Source of the DNA: Conoideocrella luteorostrata
Lineage: Eukaryota; Ascomycota; Sordariomycetes; Hypocreales; Clavicipitaceae
Length of the DNA stretch: 35,619 nt
NCBI GenBank assembly: GCA_032433595.1
Contig: JASWJB010000386.1
Location: 1-35,619 of the forward strand
Reading direction: 5' to 3'
Positions 20,644 to 31,276 of the stretch are shown here, piece after piece (within the stretch, counting starts at the first letter, position 1; every line of letters starts with the position of its first letter). Under the pieces are notes generated by a model. It ran no database searches. It was not told where the DNA came from and saw only the letters and a list, made by a program, of their open reading frames with translations. Both the position numbers and the translations under genes were made by a program.

Positions 20644-22484
20644 ATGGCGAAACTACGAGAGCGTAAGCGCAAGCGTTCCGACGAGCCCCCGCAGGGCAGG
20701 CAGACGCTCAAAAGGGTGAAGCCTGCCCGCCGCCGCCAAGACAACTTCTCCCCAGCCTTTTGGGACAGCCTGTCAAAGATTCCACTGACGCGGCGTGCCC
20801 TGCGAGAGCTTGACCGACGAAACGACGACAACAACAACAACACACGCCTCACTCAGAGGCGCAAAGACCTTGGAGAGTTTCCCACGGACGTTTATCGATT
20901 TGCCAGACGCGGCGGCCCAGATCTTGGTCATCTCTGTGGTGTAAGATGTCTGACGGGACGGACGAGCTTGACATGAACGGGCTGCTAATGAATTTTTCAC
21001 AGTGCCCCGAGCCATTCACTGTACTCATCAAGATGAGTTCTCGTCGCTCCTCTACGTCTCGAAGTCGACAGACGCAATCAACCAAGGCGACTACGGTCGT
21101 CACCAACAAAACCAAGAAGTCTTCTGCATACGGTAAAGACTTTGAGCAGCTTCTCACCGATCACAATATATATCTCCCAGACCACGACCACGGAGATAAT
21201 GTATCGACCCCTGAACCAAGAGACATGCATGAAACGCAGCAGCTTCTCATGGTCGAGCGAGCATCGCTATCTCCGTCTCAATTCCCGCAATCGGCTTTCC
21301 GAGACTTTAAAACAAAGAATTCCCGATCAGCATTTGAGCAGGACGTCATGTCGACCGTCGTGCCCGTCATCTGCGGCACCAGCAGCAACATCCCCAACAG
21401 TCAAAACGTACTCTTCACCGAACTTGCGCCTATCGTGGACGAGGACACTGTGAAGCCCAAGCCGGATTTTTTTGACGGAGCTCGTCTCCACGAGCTCGAT
21501 AAAGCGCTACGAGATGACAAGCACATGCGCACAACCGTCATACCTACTAAACACATGCGCGTACCGGTAGCCCCCAATTTCTACCTGGAGGTCAAGGGTC
21601 CGGAAGGTAATCTTGCTGTGGCTCAAAGGCAAGCTTGTTATGATGGAGCAAACGGCGCTCGTGCGATGCATGCATTGCAAAACTACGGCGCGGATGAGGC
21701 GGTCTATGACGGCAATGCCCATACCTTTAGCACGACCTACCACGCTGGCACGCTTGAGATGTACGCTCACCACATGACTGCCCCGACTGTCCAAGGGGAG
21801 CGGCCCCAGTACCATATGACCCAGATTGACGGCTGGCATATGACGGGCAATATTGACACATTCAGGCGCGGAGCAACTGCGTTCAGAAATGCCAGGGATT
21901 TGGCTCAACGGCAGAGGGAGACTTTTATTCGGGCCGCCAACACGACAGCGTCGCAGGCAGGGCTGGCAGCTGCTACTACTGCTACTACGGAAAACGCTGG
22001 CGAGACATACCAAGACGATGAGCTGACTACGGAAAACGCTGGCGAGACATACCAAGACAATGAGCTGACTACGGAAAACGCTGGCGAGACATGCCCAGAC
22101 AATGAGCTGCGTGGACGTGAGGTGTATTCAGAAACTCCAGCATGGCAGGACTCCCACGACGACCTTCAGAATCATATTGCCGAGACTTGTGTCGAAGAGT
22201 GTCAAGGCGACTACGAGGCACCCGTCGCTATTGCAGAGCCACCACCACCAGCAGCAGCAGCATCTGAGTCAAACGTATCGTACTGGGTTGAGACGTATGA
22301 ACGCAGGGGGAAGATTTATTTTCGAAACCCAGAGGGTCAAGAAGTCAAGACTAAGCTCAATGACTGGGGAGAAGAAATGATGGATGGGATCCGCCGCTTT
22401 TATTGGCAGAGTCCCAAGTCTGGACGGGTGTTTTGGACGAAGGAGCGGCCAAGGCTTGCGTCAAGAAGAGGCAGACGCAGGTAA
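20644..22484 (+). CDS. DUF7924-type fungal protein of unknown function
   Basis: Two exons, 20644-20940 and 21003-22484, are joined across a 62-bp phase-0 intron (GTAAGA...GCTAAT...TTTCACAG). The product is 592 aa. The first ATG in frame is 20644. Residues 1-100 are basic and carry FWDSLSKIPLTRRALRELDR and YRFARRGGPDL, the N-terminal signature I associate with DUF7924 proteins. A Ser/Thr/Lys linker follows. The core is at about 175-410, with SLSPSQFPQSAFRDF, KPDFFDGARLHELDK, NFYLEVKGPEGNLAVAQRQA and GARAMHALQNYG. PDFxDG...FxLExKGP...QA suggests a nuclease-like fold to me, which is inference. Residues 427-468 are three exact-length 14-aa repeats. The C terminus is aromatic and basic (YWQSPKSGRVFWTKERP). 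The gene is intact and is the best-supported one here. It may travel with accessory DNA; its cellular role is unknown. Confidence 0.82.
21984..22109 (+). repeat. Three tandem 42-bp units inside the DUF7924-type gene
   Basis: Units 21984-22025, 22026-22067 and 22068-22109 each encode TTENAGETYQDxEL, with YQ changed to CP in the last. The period keeps the frame. It is probably a length-variable linker. Confidence 0.92.
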
Positions 22485-22536
22485 TTGGACGAGGGAGCGG
22501 CCAAGGGTGGCGTCAAGAAGGGACAAACGCAGGTAA
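22433..22536 (+). repeat. 52-bp tandem duplication across the stop codon
   Basis: TTGGACGAAGGAGCGGCCAA...GCAGGTAA (22433-22484) is repeated as TTGGACGAGGGAGCGGCCAA...GCAGGTAA (22485-22536) with about five differences. 52 is not a multiple of 3. Copy 1 holds the last codons and TAA of the gene. Copy 2 is an orphan second C terminus in the 3' region. Confidence 0.9.
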
Positions 22537-22964
22537 TCTGTCCTATTAATACCCTTGTCATTGTTATCACGACGTATTTGATGTTTGTTGGGGTCCCCTC
22601 GTCAAGCGCACGAGCAACTGTAGGTAGAGGCAGAGGTCAGGTGGCCACCCCAGCGCGGATTGTTTATACGGCGCGCTCAGCGGCACTTGTCTTGTTCTTC
22701 TTCTTCTTCCTGAGATAGCCATGATGAAATGAATTGAATACTTTGTTTTACCTGTTACGCCGTGCAAGAACCTTTTGACGTTAAATCAGAGGCCCCTGGG
22801 CTTGCCACAACGCCCTGCCCACTGCCCACTGCCCACTGTCTTACATCCGCCGTACATATACTGGACGAGCGTTCTTTAGTTAGTTGTCTTTGCTGTACGT
22901 CCTGCCGTGGAGGAATCAGACACGAATGCTCTACGCCCTGCCCAACTGCCACTGCCACTGCCAG
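22537..22964. other. 3' region and spacer
   Basis: No supported gene. It contains a (TTC)n-like run near 22692 and short CTGCCCA / CTGCCACTG direct repeats at about 22813-22845 and 22940-22968 next to the S-element end. Confidence 0.5.
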
Positions 22965-23401
22965 TGCCACATGCCTCAACCCGGCGTGACGGGCCGCGCG
23001 CGGATTTTGCCGGATCCGGATATCGCTTTTTACAAGACCTTTTGCAAGGCGTATCCAATGGTGAATGGTTGTGTGAGCAGGTAGGTGTGTGCGGTCTTGG
23101 TCTGGGTGCGGCAATAGGGGCTCGCATGCAACTCGTCACGCAGTGCCCCAAACAGCACGAAACCTGGCGCAATCGACTCGCAGCGACGCCGCGCACACAA
23201 GGCAGTGAAAAGAATTACGAAATCAGCTGCTCCCGGCGCGCGCGGCAACTCTGCGGCGGGCAGCGCACAAAATGCCGGCGGGATGGGTGGTTTTTCGCTC
23301 GCGTTGTAAGCGGAAAAGGGAGGAGACGGGTCGCAGGAAAAGTAGAGGACTGCGGGCCGTGTTCCCAAGACGAGGATGGAGCCCTTGCAGTAGCTACTCT
23401 A
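22965..23401 (-). mobile_element. S element, full-length copy (-)
   Basis: Reverse complement of the 18346-18767 element: GTGCCACATGCCTCAACCCG at the left, then CGGCGTGACGGGCCGCGCGC, TTGCCGGATCCGGATATCGC, GCAATAGGGGCTCGCATGCA, AAATGCCGGCGGGATGGGTG and GTTCCCAAGACGAGGATGGA. It ends at GCAGTAGCTACTCTA (23401). Its head abuts, in opposite orientation, the head of a composite unit starting at 23407. A 319-codon ORF spanning the element (22907-23866) is an artefact of GC-rich repeat sequence. Confidence 0.82.
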
Positions 23402-23580
23402 CTAGATAGAGTAATTACTGCAAGAGGCGTTAGTCCTCGTCTTGGGAACACGGCCCGCAGTCCTCTACTTTTCCTGCTGCCAGTCTCCTCCCTTTTCCGC
23501 TTACAACGCGAGCGAAAAACCACCCATCCCGCCGGCATTTTGTGCGCTGCCCGCCGCAGAGTTGCCGCGCGCGCCGGGAG
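23230..23580. repeat. Near-perfect inverted repeat, arms about 172 bp, spacer 5 nt
   Basis: Left arm 23230-23401 is the head of the S element and right arm 23407-23580 is the head of the composite unit. The arms match almost throughout; differences cluster in about 20 bases near the centre (CAAGGGCTCCATCC against CAAGAGGCGTTAGTCC) and around CTGCGACCCG/CTGCTGCCAG. The centre is CTAGA. A transcript would fold into a long hairpin, and the DNA could extrude a cruciform. Confidence 0.9.
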
Positions 23581-24110
23581 TGCCTCGTATCGCGTTTATT
23601 TGCATCGCATCGTGCTCTCTGCGTTGTTGCGAGTCTTTTGCGCCAGGTTTGGGCCTGCTACGGGCGCTGGTCGTCGAGTTGTGGCGGTTCGTATAAGCCC
23701 GCGTATTTTAGCTGATTACACGCCAGGCATGGTATTTCATGCCTTGTATTTTATTGTATCGTGTGCGCTGCGCTCTTGTGCATCTTTTGAAGTAGGTTTT
23801 GTCTCATCTCGTGGTGTTGCCGTTGAGTTATGCTGTGGTGTGGTGTTATATGCTTGGAGCCCCTGATGCTGGCCCGACGACGACCATGAATGGTTTTAAG
23901 TAGTTCACGCAGTAGGTACTGTGCTAAGGGCAATGCCTCTTCTTGCATTGTATACGCCATGGGCTTCTGCATCTTTTGCACTATTTTTTATTTGATCTTG
24001 CGCCCTGGTTATTGTGCTACGCTTGTGCGACTTACCAACCCCCCCTCTCCTCCCCGTATCGCCCCCTCCCCGTATCGCTGGTCCCGACCACGCCCTGCTT
24101 TTCTTGCACC

Positions 24111-24474
24111 CCGGGCGCTGCTGCTCTGCGTAGGCAGCTTCATCATCATCGGCAGCATCATAATCATCAGCAGAAACGGCATCATATCATCATCATCAAC
24201 ATCATCACTATCATCATCATCATGACCTGACTCTTCCTTCTCCCGAGTGCTGGATTTTCCCCTCCCAAGTGCTGGCAGCAGCGGTTACATCCTCATCCGC
24301 AGCAATGGAATCATCATCAGCAGCGGCAGCAGCAACGGCATCAGCATCATCAGCATCAGCATCATCATCATCTTCATTAGGTGAATTTTCCCCCCTCCAG
24401 ACCGCTGCCATCGTGACCATAGTCCCGACGGGAATGCTGACCTGTGGCCATCACCATCAGCGGCGGCGGCATCG

Positions 24475-24507
<33 letters not shown>

Positions 24508-27500
24508 GCAACAGCAGCAGCCATCTTTCTTGCGTGGGCAGCACATCGTCATCAGAAGCAGCAACATTACTTACGCGGGCAGAACATCCTCATCAGTAGC
24601 AACGGCATCAACATCAGAAGCAACAGCAGCGACATTTCTTGCGAGTGCAGAACATCCCCATCAGCAGCAGCGGCATCGTCATCAGCAACAGCAGCGGCGG
24701 CATCATCATCGGCGGCATCATCAGCAGTATTATCAGCAGCAGCGGCATTTCTTGCGTGGGCAGCACATCGTTATCAGCAGCAGCAGCGACATTTCTTGCG
24801 TGGACAGCAACATTCTAATCAGCAACAACGGCAGCAACGGTATTAGCAGCAGCGGCAGCATCCTCATCGGCAGCAGCAACATTTCTTACGTGGGCAGAAC
24901 ATCCTCATAGCAGCAATGGAATCATCAGCAGCGGCAGCAGCAACGACATCATCATCATCATCATCATCATCATCAGGTAACTTTTCCCCCTCCCGACCGC
25001 TACTATCGTGACAAGAATGGTGACTGGAATGCTGACCTGTGACCATCACCAGCAGCAGCGGCATTTCTTACGTGGCAGCAACATCTGACTTTTCCCCCTC
25101 CCGACCGATACAATCTTGACCGAAATTCTTACCTGTGGCCATTAACGGCAGCAGCGGCATTTCTTGCATTGAAAACAAAATCCTCATCAGCATTAGCGTA
25201 TCACCAGCAGCAGCAACGGCATCATCATCTTCAGCAGCAGGAGCAGCGGCATCATCAACAGCAGCAATAGCAGCAGCCATTTATCTTGCGTGGGCAGCAC
25301 ATCGTCATCAGCAGCAGCAGCAACATTACTTACGTGGATAGAAAATCCTCATGAAAGCAATGGAATCATTATTATTAGGTATTTGTTCCCTCTCCCGACC
25401 GCTACTATCGTGACCAGAATAGTGGCCGGAATGATGACCTGTGGCCATCATCATTAGTGGCGGGCGGCATCATCGGCATCAGGAGCAGTAGCATCTGACT
25501 TTCTTACCTCCCGACCGTTACTACCGTGACCAGAATCTTGGACGGAATCCTCACCTGTGGCCATCATCATCAGCAGCAGCAACATTATTTACGCGGGCAG
25601 AACATCCTCATCACCAGCGGCGGCATCATCATCAGCAACAGCAGCGGCGGCATCATCATCAGCGGCATCATTAGCATCATCATCAGCAGGAGTGGCATTT
25701 CTTGCGTGGGCAGCAACATTCTCACCAGCATCAACGGCATCAGCAGCAACGGCATTACTAGCAGCAACGGCATCACCAGCAGCAGCGGCATCATCATTTT
25801 CAGGTAACTTTTCCCTCTCCCAACCGGTACTATCGTGACCAGAATGCTGACCTGTGGACATCAGCAGCGGCGGCGGCATCATCACCAGCAGCAGCGGCAC
25901 CATCGGCATCAGCAGCAGCAGCATCCGACTTTTTTACTTCCCGACCGTTACTATCGTGACCTGAGTCCCCACCGGAATCCTCACCTGTGGCCATGGCCAT
26001 CATCATTATCAGCAGCAGCAGCAACGACATTGGTTGCGTGGGCAGCAACATTCTCATCAACAGCAACGGATCAGCAGCAGCAGCAGCGGCATCATCATTA
26101 GCTGACCTTTCCATTCCCGACCGCTACTATTGTGACCACAATCCCGACCTTTAGCCATCAATAACAACATCCTTATTATGACCACCGGCAGCAGCAGCGG
26201 AATTATCCTCAGTATCAGCAACAGCAACAGCAGCAGCGGCATCATCATCAGAAGCAGCAGTAGCGACATGTTTTGCGTTGGCAGCAACATTCTCATCAAC
26301 AGCAACGGCATCACCAGCGGCGGCGGCAACATTTCTTACGTGGGCAGAACATCCTCATGGCAGCAATAGAATCATCAGCAGCGGCAGCAGCAACGGCATC
26401 ATCATCATCAGGTAACTTTTCCCCCTCCCGACCGCTATTATCGTGACCAGAATGGTGACCGGAATGCTGACCTGTGGCCATCATCAGCGGCGGCGGCATC
26501 ATCGCATTTCTTGCGTGGCACCAACATCTGACTTTTCCCCCTCCCGACCGATACAATCTTGACCGAAATTCTTACCTGTAGCCATTAGCAGCAGCGGAAG
26601 CGGCATAGTCATCATCATCAGAAGCGGCATTTCTTGCGTGGTAGCAACATGCTCATCTGCAGCAACGGCATCATCATCTTCAGCGGCAGGAGCAGCGGCA
26701 TCATCAACAGCAGCAATAGCAGCAGCCATCTTTCTTACGTACGCAGCACATCGTCATCAACAGCAGCAGCAACATTACTTACGTGGGTAGAACATCCTCA
26801 TTTCAGCAATAGAATTATCATCATCATCAGCAGCAGCAGCAGCAGCATCGTCATCATCATTATTAGTTGACGTTTCCCCCTCCCAACGCTACTATCGTGA
26901 CCACAATCCTAACCTGTGGCTATCATAATTAGCAGCAGCAGCGGCATCATCCAACGTTCCCCCCTCCCGACCGCTATACTGCCGTGACCAGAATCCCGAC
27001 CGAAATCCTGACCTGTGGCCATCATCATCAGCGGCGGCGGCATCATCACCAGCAGCAGCGGCATTATTGGCATCAGCAGCAGCAGCATCTGACTTTTTTA
27101 CCTCCCGACCGTCACTACCATGACCTGAGTCCCCACCGGAATCCTCGCCTATCATCATCATCATCATCATCACCAGCAGCAGCAGCAGCAGTAGCAGCGA
27201 CATTTGTTTCGTGGGCAGCAACATTCTCATTAGCAGCAACGGCATCAGCAGCAACAGCGGCGGCATCATCATCAGCAGCAGTAGTAGCATCTTCATCATC
27301 ATTATCAGGTAAGTTTTCCCCCCTCCCGACCGCTACTATATTGGCCAGAATGCTGACCTGTGGCCATCATCATTAGCAACAGCAGCGGCATCATCCAACG
27401 TTCCCCCCTCCCGACCGCTATACTGCCGTGACCAGAATCCCGACCGAAATCCTGACCTGTGGCCATCATCATCACCGGCAGCGGCATTTACCACCACCAC

Positions 27501-27836
27501 CAGCAGCGGCATCATCATCATCAGCAGCAGCAGTAACAGCACTATCATTATCATTATTATTAGGTGACTTTTTCCCCTCCCGACCGTTACTATCGTGGCC
27601 CAAATGCTAACCTGTGGCATTTATTATTAGCAGCAGCAGCGGAACCATCATCAGCTGACTTTTCCCCTCCCTCCCGACCACTACTATGGTGACCAGAATC
27701 CTAACCTGTGGCCATCATCATCATCATTAGCAGCAGCGGTACCATCAACAGCAGCATCTGAATTTTTCACCTCCCGACCGCTACTACCGTGACCAGAATC
27801 CCAACCAGAATCCTCACCTGTGGCAAACATCATCTT

Positions 27837-27867
<31 letters not shown>

Positions 27868-28020
27868 GACATTTCTTGCGTGGGCAGCACATCCTCATCG
27901 GCAGCAGCAGCAGTGGAATTTCTTGCGTGGGCAGCGGCATTATTGTTACCATCAGCAGCAGCGCCGCTCCTATTGTAACCGTATTCCCGACTAGAATCCT
28001 GACCTGTGGCCACGATTCAT
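24111..28020 (+). repeat. Composite-repeat triplet array 4
   Basis: The longest array, 3.9 kb of C-first triplets with frequent K and M words. Large internal near-copies are visible. For example, the M-to-K segments around 25000-25340 and 26430-26790 share TTTCCCCCTCCCGACCGATA, CAATCTTGACCGAAATTCTT and ACCTGTxGCCATTA in the same order, and CATCCAACGTTCCCCCCTCC occurs at about 26947 and 27390. This suggests segmental duplication within the array as well as slippage. The array ends with the M-type CTGACCTGTGGCCACGATTC, the same exit used by array 5. Confidence 0.9.
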
Positions 28021-28149
28021 CTGAGGGTAATTGTCAGGAAACCAGGCATTTGGCGGTGACAGGAAGAATCCGGCAAATAGCGCAGGCTGGGACAAAAGAC
28101 ATTTGCTTACATTGACTCCATGAAGCCCATCCGCAGCCTGCTTAGGGTG

Positions 28150-28515
28150 ATGACGGTGCGGGCGAAGATCCAATGCTTCCCGCAGCGCCTGTACGTCTTC
28201 TGTTATTTAAACCTTTCAACGAGCTCAACTAACTTGCAATGTCTGATGCTTCTTGTAACCAGTACGTCTTCCGAGATGTAAACCTTTCCACGAGCTCCTT
28301 GCAGCCTGCAAGTCTTCCGAGATTTGAGCCTTTTCGTTAAGCTTGTCAGGTTAACTGTTGACGCTTCGAAAACGCCTGTATATCTTCCGAGATTTGAGCC
28401 TTTCAACAAGCTCGTCAGATCGACTTGCGGTATTTCATGCTTGTACGTTTTCCGAGATTGAAGCCTTTCAACGTCTTCGTCAGATCGACTTGCTAATATC
28501 CCCGATGCCTGTACG
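28150..28515 (+). repeat. TTCCGAGATT minisatellite, block 2
   Basis: About six degenerate units with GTACGTCTTCCGAGATxTxA, CCTTTCxACGAGCTC and GTCAGATCGACTTGC, as at 4441-4920. It occupies the 3' end of the 5.2-kb unit. Confidence 0.85.
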
Positions 28516-28610
28516 TCCTCTTGAGATTAAGACGTTGTCCTCTCAGTTCTTTAATCTACTTATAGTACAGAGTAATAACTAAGAGGACTTAGTCTTAGTC
28601 TCAAGAAAAC
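28515..28610. repeat. Palindromic junction between two composite units
   Basis: Arms 28515-28551 and 28574-28610 are inverted copies with about 28 of 37 positions matching, without gaps; 22 nt separate them. The left arm is the 3' end of one unit and the right arm the 5' end of the next. This is the clearest evidence that composite units have terminal inverted repeats. Confidence 0.7.
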
Positions 28611-29380
28611 CCGCCGACAGCCTCCTCCTTTTCCCGCTCACAGTCTTCTCCTTTTTCTCATAACCCGAGCGAAAAACCACTTATCCCGCCGGCATTTTGT
28701 GCACTGCCCGCCGCAGAGTTGCCGGGTGCGCCGGGAGTGGCTTTATATCAGCTGTATCATTATCTCTGCGCTCTTGCGAGTCGTTTGCGCCAGGTTTCGT
28801 GCCGGTTAGAGCGCTAGTGGCCGAGCTATGGTTTTTGGCAAATTACACACTAGGTATTTTATTTTATGCATTGATGTTAATTATACCTTGTGCGCTAGGC
28901 TCCTGTGCATCCTTTGCACCAGATTGAATTCTGTCTTGTTGTGTTGCTGCTATGCGGTGCTGTTATGTTGCAGGTTGCTTACAAGCCCCCCCCGATGGCT
29001 TAATTCCCGACCACGGCAGGTTTTTCGTAGATTGCGCACCAGGCGATTCATTTTATGTCCTGCGTTTTATAGCACCTTGTCCGCTGGGCCTATGAGCATC
29101 TTTTGCACCAGGTTTAATTTTGTCTCGCTGCGCTGCTGCTACGCGGTGCTGCATGTTGCATGTTGCAGGTTGCTTGCAAGCCCGACCACGCGGGGTTTTT
29201 CGTAGATTGCGCACCAGGTGTTATATTTTGGGCCGTGCTTTCTATCACAACTTATGCGCTGCATGTTTCTGCATCTTGTTCGCTGATTTTCTCTGTATCT
29301 TATGTGCTAGTTATAGTGCTGTGTTGTTGTGTTACTCTCGTGTTACTTGCCAGCCCCCGCCCCCCTCGCCCCGACCAAGC

Positions 29381-30130
29381 CCTGCTTTTCTTGCACCTAG
29401 GGCGCTGCTGTTCTTGCGTAGCTAGCATCATGATTGTTGGCAGGAATAGCAGCAGCAGCAGCGGCGGCGGCATTATCTGACATTTCCCCCGACCGACTGC
29501 TACTATCGTGAGAATCCTAGCCTGTGGCCATCATCATCGGCAGCATTATCATCAGCTGACTTTTCCCCGACCGACCGCTACCATCGTGACCAGAATCAGA
29601 CCTGTGACCAACATCATCATCATCATCAGCAGCAGCAGCAGCGGCGGCGGCATCATCATCATCGTCAGGTAACTGTTCTCTACCCCGACCACTACTATGG
29701 TGACCAAAATCCTGACCTGTGGCTATCATTATTAGCAGCAGTGACATTTCTTGCGTGGGCAGCAACATCCTCATCAGCAGCAACGGCATCCTCATCGGCA
29801 GCGGCAGCGGCATCATCATCATCAACAAGCGGCGGTATCATCATCGGCAGCGGTAGCGGTATCATCATCAGTGGCAGCGGCATCGTCATCATCGGCAGCA
29901 GCAGCAGCGACATTTCTCGCGTGCGCAGCACATCGTTATTAGCAGCAGCGGCATCATTATTATTATCGGCTGACTCTTCCCTCTCGTGAGTGCTCTTTTC
30001 CCCTCTCCCGAGTGCTGACTTTTTTCTCTCCCGAGTGCTAACTTCTACCCTCTCCCGAGTGCCGACTTTTCCCCTCTGTCGACCGCTCCAGTTGTAACCG
30101 TCTTCCTGACTGGAATGCTGACCTGTGGCC
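29381..30130 (+). repeat. Composite-repeat triplet array 5
   Basis: Starts after CGACCAAGCCCTGCTTTTCT and contains CAG/CAT/CGG triplets with M words at about 29485, 29565 and 29680 and K words at about 29745 and 29905. It ends with GACCTGTGGCCACGATTCAT at 30119. It is the shortest array attached to both flanking modules. Confidence 0.9.
29977..30085 (+). repeat. N-word tandem cluster 2
   Basis: Four consecutive copies of about 24-27 bp (CTCTCCCGAGTGCTGACTTT and variants) before a final CGACCGCT. It mirrors the cluster at 10529-10612. Confidence 0.8.
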
Positions 30131-30149
30131 ACGATTCATTGTCCTTAGA

Positions 30150-30910
30150 TTACGAGATGCAATGCTTCTTGCGGCCCGTACGTCTTCCGATATTTGAACC
30201 TTTCATGAGCTCATTGACCGACTTCCAATGTCTGCTGCTTCTTGCAGCCTGTACGTCTTCCGATATTAAACCTTTTCACGAGCTCATTAACTAACTTGCA
30301 ATGTCTGATGCTTCTTGCGGCCCGTATGCCTTCCGAGATTAAAACCTTTCCACGAGCTTCTTGCAGCCTGCACATCTTCCGAGATTTAAGCCTTTCAATG
30401 AGCTCCTTGTAGCCCGTACGTTTTTCGAGATTAAAAACATTTCCACGACCCCCCCGCAGCCTATACGTCTTCCGAGATTTAAGCCTTTCAACGTCTTCGT
30501 TGGATCGACTCGCGGTATTTCATGCTTCTATATCTTCCGAGATTTGAGCCCTTTCAACGAGCTTATTAACGGATTTATAATGTCTAATGCTTCTTTCTGA
30601 TGCTTCTTACAGCCCGTACGTCTTCCGATATTTAAACCTTTTCATGAGCTCATTAACTGACTTGCAATCTCTGAAGCTTCTTGCAGCCTGCACGTCTTCC
30701 GAGATTTGAGCCTTTTAACGTCTTCGTTAGATCGACTTGCGGGATTTTATGCCTGTACGTCTTCCGAGATTTGAGCCTTTCCACGAGCTCCTTGCAGCCC
30801 GTACATCTTCCGTGATTGAAACCTTTCCACGAGCTCCTTGCAGCCTGCACTTCTACTGAGATTGAAACCTTTCCACGAGCTCCTTGCAGCCTGCACGTCT
30901 ACCGATATTT
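30150..30910 (+). repeat. TTCCGAGATT minisatellite, block 3
   Basis: The longest block, with roughly fourteen units. Unit length alternates between about 46 bp (GATTGAAACCTTTCCACGAG + CTCCTTGCAGCCTGCACTTC) and longer forms with CATTAACTxACTTGCAATGT + CTGATGCTTCTTGC. No ORF persists beyond 80 codons. Confidence 0.88.
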
Positions 30911-31049
30911 AAGTACCGCAGTTAGTTACTTATTGCTTCTAGGACTAGAAAACATTAAACATAACACTAATAGAATTATGTTGTGAAGCACTTTAGTCAT
31001 CCGTGTTAAGTAAATTAAATGCTCCTTAAACACCACTGTATGGTCCCGT

Positions 31050-31223
31050 ATGGAAGGGGGTGTAGAGTGGCACCTGCATCCTGATTTAGGGAAAGAGTAT
31101 ATAATATATAATGACACTAAGTATTACTACCAAGTGGACGTACAGGGTATAGAGATACACGTTTACCATGAAAGTCAACTAGAGTACTATTACCACGGCA
31201 GCCAGGTGATTTGGCTAAACTAA
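31050..31223 (+). CDS. Short hypothetical ORF (57 codons)
   Basis: ATG at 31050, TAA at 31221-31223, rich in Tyr, His and charged residues (HLHPDLGKEYIIYND, YYYQVDVQGIEIHVY). The frame is open upstream to 31011. It lies in 330 bp of otherwise featureless AT-rich sequence between the last minisatellite and an LTR. It could be the end of a retroelement reading frame or a chance ORF. I see no family match. Confidence 0.2.
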   Translation: MEGGVEWHLHPDLGKEYIIYNDTKYYYQVDVQGIEIHVYHESQLEYYYHGSQVIWLN

Positions 31224-31276
31224 TCATCGACCATAAGGTCCGGCGCCGCCTACTGCTAGGTAACGATATAAGTTAC

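Larger units (their letters stand above)
23407..28568 (+). mobile_element. Complete composite unit, about 5.2 kb
   Basis: Runs from TAGAGTAATTACTGCAAGAG, through head (23407-23580), middle (23581-24110), triplet array (24111-28020) and minisatellite (28150-28515), to an inverted 3' end near CTCAGTTCTTTAATCTACTT (28568). The 3' end, reverse-complemented, resembles the 5' end of the next unit (AACTxAGAGGAC...GTCTTAxTCTCAAGA), so both termini belong to one inverted-repeat family. There is no plausible transposase frame, so it would be non-autonomous if mobile. Exact end bases and target duplication are uncertain because both ends abut other repeats. Confidence 0.6.
28569..30940 (+). mobile_element. 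Complete composite unit, about 2.4 kb
   Basis: Head (about 28600-28740, CGAGCGAAAAACCACTTATC / CCGCCGGCATTTTGTGCACT), middle (28740-29380), short triplet array (29381-30130) and minisatellite (30150-30910). The 3' end near CGCAGTTAGTTACTTATTGC (about 30940) resembles the inverse of the TAGAGTAATTACTGCAAGAG start. Module order equals the 5.2-kb unit, but the array is about five times shorter. The middle contains a threefold degenerate direct repeat of about 150-170 bp (GGTTTTTCGTAGATTGCGCA ... GTTGCAGGTTGCTTGCAAGC), longer than in other copies. Confidence 0.6.

Noticed and set aside
21507..22055. 182-codon - strand ORF and other antisense ORFs over the DUF7924-type gene
   Set aside because: These are shadows of the sense coding frame, whose motifs and splice site are clear.
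22907..23866. 319-codon + strand ORF
   Set aside because: It spans the S element, the palindrome and the composite head. The same sequence occurs in other copies with broken frames, and no domain is visible.
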